Shown here: positions 7,416-9,835 of the stretch, in pieces
Layout of the letters: each line of letters begins with the position of its first letter
Position numbering within the stretch: position 1 is the stretch's first letter
NCBI GenBank assembly: GCA_009926645.1
Contig: RFOO01000021.1
Coordinates: 1 to 9,835 of the forward strand
Direction: 5' to 3'
Source: a bacterium
GTDB lineage: Bacteria > Verrucomicrobiota > Verrucomicrobiia > Opitutales > UBA953
Length of the DNA stretch: 9,835 bases
Position numbers and translations under genes: made by a program
Notes under the pieces: model-generated
Database searches by the model: none
The model's input: the letters and a program-made list of their open reading frames with translations, nothing else
What the model was told of the DNA's origin: nothing

Positions 7416-7772
7416 ATGCATTTCGAGCATCATCGTCAGCCCCTCGCAACGCGCGAAAAGTTTCTCCGTCGCCTAGGGCGATTCGCTCTTTATGCTTTAG
7501 GCTTTTTAACCTTTTCACTCTGCGTTGGAGTCTTTGGCTATCACTGGATTGCGGGGCTTCCTTGGATTGATGCCTTGCTCGATGCTTGCATGATTTTGGC
7601 GGGCATGGGTCCAGTTTCGGTTTTGACGACGAATGAGGCCAAGCTCTTCGCTTCATTTTATGCCGTCTTTAGTGGCGTGGCCTTTCTGACCACGTTTTCG
7701 ATTTTGATCGCTCCTGTCTTACACCGCGTCCTGCACCGCCTACACTTGGGTGATGGTGTGGATCGACGATAA
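7416..7772 (+). CDS. Small membrane protein resembling a two-helix ion channel pore, selectivity filter lost
   Basis: The 118-residue protein has a basic N-terminus (HFEHHRQPLATREKFLRRLGR), a membrane helix at about 23-45, a re-entrant-like segment (LPWIDALLDACMILAGMGPV, about 48-67), a second helix at about 77-101, and a basic end (HRVLHRLHLGDGVDRR). This TM-pore loop-TM order is that of the two-helix potassium channel fold (Ion_trans_2-like). Where a potassium channel has T-V-G-Y-G, this protein has AGMGPV, so it is unlikely to be a potassium-selective channel. Similar small proteins occur in many bacterial genomes as hypothetical proteins. Transport activity is not shown. The start is the ATG at 7416 with no Shine-Dalgarno site. 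It ends only six bases before the tRNA on the other strand. Confidence 0.75.
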   Translation: MHFEHHRQPLATREKFLRRLGRFALYALGFLTFSLCVGVFGYHWIAGLPWIDALLDACMILAGMGPVSVLTTNEAKLFASFYAVFSGVAFLTTFSILIAPVLHRVLHRLHLGDGVDRR

Positions 7773-7778
7773 AAGGGG

Positions 7779-7860
7779 TGCTCAGGAAGGGACTTGAACC
7801 CTTACGCTTTAGGGGCACTAGAACCTGAATCTAGCGTGTCTGCCATTCCACCACCTGAGC
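7779..7860 (-). tRNA. tRNA-Leu (anticodon CAG)
   Basis: Read on the minus strand, the acceptor stem GCTCAGG pairs with CCTGAGC, and the discriminator is A. The anticodon stem is CTAGA/TCTAG around the loop TTCAGGT, giving anticodon CAG (reads CUG). The T arm is AAGGG-TTCAAGT-CCCTT. The variable region is long, as in class II leucine tRNAs, though its own stem is weak. The 3' CCA is not encoded (ACCCC follows), so it is added after transcription. Confidence 0.95.
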
Positions 7861-7909
7861 ATTTACCGACAAACTTTTGAGCAAAGAGGGTGAGGGGAGG
7901 GTGTCAAGG

Positions 7910-8431
7910 TTAGGGCTTGCGAAGTGACTTGAGCATATAAACGCAGTCGAGTTCTTGACCAAATTTTTGTCCGACCCCCTTCAACAGCCCTGCTTGTTTG
8001 AATCCCAAACTCTCGTGGAGCTTAATACTTGCCGTTTGGTCTCCTGAAATTCGAGCGACGACCGAGAGATGTCTCAATGCTTCGGCTCGATTGAGTAGGG
8101 CCTGGAGAAGTTGTTTCCCGTAGCCCTTTCCGTGGTAGAGGTGGTTAATAAATATAGAATCTTCAACCGTTTTGGACCAGCCCTCCCGGGTATTATAGGG
8201 GGAAATAGACCCCCAGCCGATAATTTTACTGCCTAATTCGATGACCATGACTGGGTGGGAGTTTTTTCTGTTTCTGAACCATTTCTTACGTCCATCTAGG
8301 GTTTCCTCGGATAAATGCCAGGTGCAGGTGCTCCTATTTACATAATAGTTGTAAATATCGTTGATGGCTTCGGCATCAGCCTCGGTGGCTAGGCGGATAC
8401 AGGTATCCATGGTGGGGGTAAAATTAGACAC
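7910..8431 (-). CDS. GNAT family N-acetyltransferase, phosphinothricin acetyltransferase-like
   Basis: The protein has up to 173 residues and a single GNAT domain: the N-terminal IRLATEADAEAINDIYNYYV (12-31), the acetyl-CoA-binding loop YHGKGYGKQLL (99-109), and the downstream DQTASIKLHESLGF (131-144) followed by KFGQELDCVYMLKSL. The order and these phrases fit the Pat/YncA-type subfamily, which acetylates amino groups of small molecules such as methionine analogues or phosphinothricin. The real substrate is unknown. The longest frame starts with GTG at 8431, but the ATG at 8410 (166 residues) starts right before the conserved domain and is equally likely. There is no Shine-Dalgarno site at either. 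It is divergent from the ribosomal protein genes. Confidence 0.9.
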   Translation of the reverse strand: MSNFTPTMDTCIRLATEADAEAINDIYNYYVNRSTCTWHLSEETLDGRKKWFRNRKNSHPVMVIELGSKIIGWGSISPYNTREGWSKTVEDSIFINHLYHGKGYGKQLLQALLNRAEALRHLSVVARISGDQTASIKLHESLGFKQAGLLKGVGQKFGQELDCVYMLKSLRKP

Positions 8432-8464
8432 AGCTTTTACTTAGGACAAGAATAGGAAATCCCG

Positions 8465-8493
8465 TTGACAGTTAAGGCAGAGAAGCCTTTGTT
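8465..8493 (+). promoter_or_regulatory. Possible sigma-70 promoter for the bL36-bL31 genes
   Basis: A perfect -35 TTGACA lies at 8465-8470. The best -10 at 17-base spacing is TTTGTT (8488-8493), which is poor. A short hairpin (AAGGC/GCCTT, 8474-8489) sits between. No Zur-like palindrome was seen. The perfect -35 is the main support. Confidence 0.4.
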
Positions 8494-8525
8494 GGCCGAC
8501 CTGTCCTTTTAAAGGCCCTCAGACC

Positions 8526-8651
8526 ATGAAAGTTACATCCTCACTCAAATCGCTCAAGAAGCGTCATCCTAATTGCCAAGTCGTACGTCGCAAAGGTCGT
8601 ATCTACGTGATCAATAAGACCCATCCACGCTACAAAGCACGCCAAGGTTAA
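8526..8651 (+). CDS. rpmJ: Large-subunit ribosomal protein bL36, zinc-free (C-) form
   Basis: A 41-residue basic protein, too short for most gene finders, reads MKVTSSLKSLKKRHPNCQ, then VVRRKGRIYVINKTHPRYKARQG. It matches the YkgO-type bL36: the K-K-R-H-P-x-C-Q stretch and the closing P-R-Y-K-A-R-Q-G are typical. Standard bL36 binds zinc through three cysteines and a histidine. Here only one cysteine (C17) remains, so the zinc site is lost. bL36 is a late-assembly protein of the 50S subunit. It lies 21 bases before the bL31 gene, so the two form an operon. The start is the ATG at 8526, with no strong Shine-Dalgarno site. Confidence 0.95.
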   Translation: MKVTSSLKSLKKRHPNCQVVRRKGRIYVINKTHPRYKARQG

Positions 8652-8672
8652 TCCCTATAAACCCCTGTTTTT

Positions 8673-8915
8673 ATGAAGAAAGAAGGTCATCCCGAGTATC
8701 AACCAGTCGTTTTTGTGGACGTTTCTACCGGCCGCGAATTCCCTACGCGTTCGACCATGAAGTCGAAAGAAACCAAATCCATTGGTGGGGTTGAGCACTT
8801 CGTGATTCGTCGAGAAGTGACGATGGATTCTCACCCTGCTTACACCGGTGAAAAGCGCTTTGTCGACTCCGCTGGTCGCGTTGAGAAGTTCAACACCAAG
8901 TTCCGTCGTAAATAA
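8673..8915 (+). CDS. rpmE2: Large-subunit ribosomal protein bL31, type B (zinc-free)
   Basis: The 80-residue protein follows the type B bL31 pattern: MKKEGHPEYQPVVFVDVSTG at the start, EFPTRSTMKS, then ASHP-like DSHPAYTGEKRFVDSAGRVEKF near the end. It contains no cysteine, so the zinc-binding CxxC of type A bL31 is absent. bL31 bridges the 50S and 30S subunits. In E. coli the type B proteins for bL31 and bL36 (ykgM, ykgO) are paired and induced by zinc shortage through Zur. Here the same pair occurs in the reverse order. Whether these are the only copies in this genome cannot be seen from the window. A strong terminator follows. Confidence 0.95.
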   Translation: MKKEGHPEYQPVVFVDVSTGREFPTRSTMKSKETKSIGGVEHFVIRREVTMDSHPAYTGEKRFVDSAGRVEKFNTKFRRK

Positions 8916-8936
8916 TTTTAGGTTCAGAAATGATCC

Positions 8937-8969
8937 AAAAGCCCGCTCGGTTTACCGGCGGGCTTTTTT
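8937..8969 (+). terminator. Rho-independent terminator of the bL36-bL31 operon
   Basis: A 10-bp stem (AAAAGCCCGC at 8937-8946, GCGGGCTTTT at 8958-8967) is extended inside the loop by CGG/CCG, and ends in a T6 tract (8964-8969). It starts 22 bases after the bL31 stop. Confidence 0.92.
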
Positions 8970-9024
8970 GTTGGTCTCCCGCCAAGGACGATGACTTAAG
9001 GAATGCGATGGAACTGCGTTGAGG

Positions 9025-9042
9025 CTTTTTTGCCTAAAAAAG
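9025..9042. repeat. 7-bp AT inverted repeat, hairpin
   Basis: The arms CTTTTTT (9025-9031) and AAAAAAG (9036-9042) enclose GCCT. An alternative AGGC/GCCT pairing with a T6 loop (9022-9035) competes. It lies between the operon terminator and the next gene, and its purpose is unknown. Confidence 0.4.
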
Positions 9043-9115
9043 TAAATTAAACGATTTTTTATCTCAATTTTAGGATGGAATTGAATAAGTGAGTCACCAA
9101 ATTTTAAAAATTAAA

Positions 9116-9140
9116 AAAAGCCCAGTTTTAATGGGTTTTT
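9116..9140. terminator. Terminator-like hairpin in the 8970-9155 gap
   Basis: A 9-bp stem (AAAAGCCCA at 9116-9124, TGGGTTTTT at 9132-9140, one G-T pair) closes a 7-base loop and has A and T tracts on both sides, so it could act in either direction. No gene is seen immediately before it on either strand: the bL31 operon already ends at 8969, and on the minus strand the nearest gene lies on the other strand. It may insulate the next promoter or end an unannotated short RNA. Confidence 0.5.
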
Positions 9141-9155
9141 ATGACTATTATGATT

Positions 9156-9176
9156 TATTAACAGAGGGTGTTAATA
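9156..9176 (+). promoter_or_regulatory. Candidate operator: perfect 8-bp inverted repeat next to the -10 box
   Basis: TATTAACA (9156-9163) and TGTTAATA (9169-9176) are perfect reverse complements separated by GAGGG. The repeat covers where a -35 hexamer should be for the TATAAT at 9184. A dimeric regulator bound here would block or shape RNA polymerase binding. The regulator family cannot be named from the site alone. Confidence 0.5.
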
Positions 9177-9189
9177 GAGTGTTTATAAT
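9158..9189 (+). promoter_or_regulatory. Likely promoter of the secreted beta-barrel-like protein
   Basis: A perfect -10 TATAAT lies at 9184-9189. The best -35-like hexamer is TTAACA (9158-9163), with a 20-base spacer that is longer than usual. It overlaps the inverted repeat, which suggests regulator-dependent control. The leader would be about 75 bases long. The -10 is convincing and the -35 is not. Confidence 0.55.
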
Positions 9190-9270
9190 GCGTAATAGGG
9201 GTCATTAGTGCTTAAAAATACCACTTTATGCTTGATTTTGAAACCTTACCGTAACAATACTGCCCACGCT

Positions 9271-9795
9271 ATGAAGCATATCCTCCCTATCCTAACCGTA
9301 ACGACCCTCAGCGCTGCTGCTTTCGCTCAAACGGCTGCTGCCGCTCCTGCTGGTCTCTCCTACAACCGCGTCGGTGTTAGCTATCAAACTAACAAAGACA
9401 GCGCTGGAGAACACCCCACCTCCATCAGCGCCTCCGCTTTCATTGGTTCTTCCAATGTTCTCGTTTCTGGCACTGCTGACCTCACCTCTGCTGGTGATGA
9501 TTCCGTTTCCCTCGGCTACGTCTTCAAGAACGTTGCTGCTGGCGTAGATGCCACCGTATCTATCGCTTCTAACGACAACTACGGCATCAACCTCCGTCGT
9601 GCGCTCAATGAAGTGATTTCTGGTCTCGAAGTCGCTGTTGGCTACAACCGCGCTATCGGTACTGACTATCAGTCTAACTGGGTTTACGAACTCTCGTACA
9701 ACTTCACAAAGCAGTACTCGATTGCTTACAGCATCACCGATCCTAATGGCGCTGCTAAGAGCGTAAATCAAGTAAGCTTGCGCTATAACTTCTAA
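9271..9795 (+). CDS. Small secreted, beta-barrel-like outer-membrane protein of unknown family
   Basis: The 174-residue protein has a signal peptide (MKHILPILTVTTLSAAAFA, likely cut at AFA before residue 20). The mature part is made of alternating strand-like segments such as NRVGVSYQT, TSISASAFIG, DSVSLGYVF, LEVAVGYNRAIG, WVYELSYNF, QYSIAYSIT and VNQVSLRYNF. It is rich in Ala, Ser, Tyr and Asn, has no cysteine, and ends in an aromatic residue (Phe), as proteins inserted by the BAM complex do. Eight or so strands would fit a small outer-membrane barrel. I do not recognise the family. The frame stays open upstream to a GTG at 9208, but the ATG at 9271 gives the natural signal peptide start. 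There is no Shine-Dalgarno site. Codons lean to GCT, CTC and AAC, unlike its neighbours, which suggests high expression. Confidence 0.8.
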   Translation: MKHILPILTVTTLSAAAFAQTAAAAPAGLSYNRVGVSYQTNKDSAGEHPTSISASAFIGSSNVLVSGTADLTSAGDDSVSLGYVFKNVAAGVDATVSIASNDNYGINLRRALNEVISGLEVAVGYNRAIGTDYQSNWVYELSYNFTKQYSIAYSITDPNGAAKSVNQVSLRYNF

Positions 9796-9808
9796 TCTTC
9801 GGATTAGA
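9791..9808 (+). terminator. TTCG-capped hairpin at the stop codon of the barrel-like gene
   Basis: The arms TCTAATC (9791-9797) and GATTAGA (9802-9808) close the very stable tetraloop TTCG. The left arm contains the stop codon (9793-9795). No T tract follows, so it may protect the 3' end or be a weak terminator rather than a standard one. Confidence 0.45.
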
Positions 9809-9835
9809 GTTTAACACTAAGGGCTCCGGAAACGG

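Noticed and set aside
9208..9270. Upstream GTG start of the barrel-like protein
   Set aside because: It would place about 21 polar and mixed residues before a normal signal peptide. The ATG at 9271 starts the signal peptide directly.
9292..9771. Long minus-strand frame opposite the barrel-like gene
   Set aside because: It is a shadow caused by the biased codon use of the real gene. The translation has no recognisable domain or promoter.
1..9835. CRISPR arrays, insertion sequences, phage or toxin-antitoxin genes
   Set aside because: No regularly spaced direct repeats, transposase or integrase motifs, or target-site duplications were seen on either strand.

Overview
The window looks like a chromosomal segment of a Verrucomicrobiota bacterium, probably Opitutae-like. 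This is inferred from a Planctomycete/Verrucomicrobium-type heme-binding protein at the left edge, weak use of Shine-Dalgarno sites, and the general gene style. No 16S rRNA is present, so the placement is not secure. I see no insertion sequence, phage gene or CRISPR array. Most of the window is ordinary housekeeping and transport, plus one unusual signalling/proteolysis gene cluster.

Layout. 1-874 (+): the 3' end of a multidomain c-type cytochrome with a strong terminator. 873-2591 (-): a small membrane-anchored protein of unknown function, then a class I fructose-bisphosphate aldolase (fbaB) with its own terminator. 2718-4577 (-): a SulP anion transporter with a C-terminal STAS domain. 4640-7191 (-): three overlapping genes, transcribed in the order hybrid histidine kinase, ClpS adaptor, DUF2017-like protein. 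7416-7772 (+): a small pore-like membrane protein, converging on tRNA-Leu(CAG) at 7779-7860 (-). 7910-8431 (-): a GNAT acetyltransferase. 8526-8915 (+): the ribosomal proteins bL36 and bL31, both in the zinc-free (C-) form, ended by a strong terminator. 8970-9270: an AT-rich gap with hairpins and a perfect 8-bp inverted repeat placed like an operator next to a consensus -10 box. 9271-9795 (+): a small secreted, beta-barrel-like protein.

How the genes may work together. The 4640-7191 cluster is the most interesting part. A soluble kinase that starts directly at its H-box, with no sensor domain, carries a degenerate receiver, an intact receiver and an Hpt domain. Its 3' end overlaps clpS by 14 bp, and clpS overlaps the DUF2017-like gene by 8 bp. 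The ClpS sequence resembles the actinobacterial form (NDP motif), and its downstream partner resembles the DUF2017 protein that sits beside clpS in Actinobacteria. This suggests a conserved ClpS-DUF2017 pair that here has been placed under, or coupled to, a phosphorelay protein. The bL36/bL31 pair is a translation module that does not need zinc. The other genes have no evident functional link to each other.
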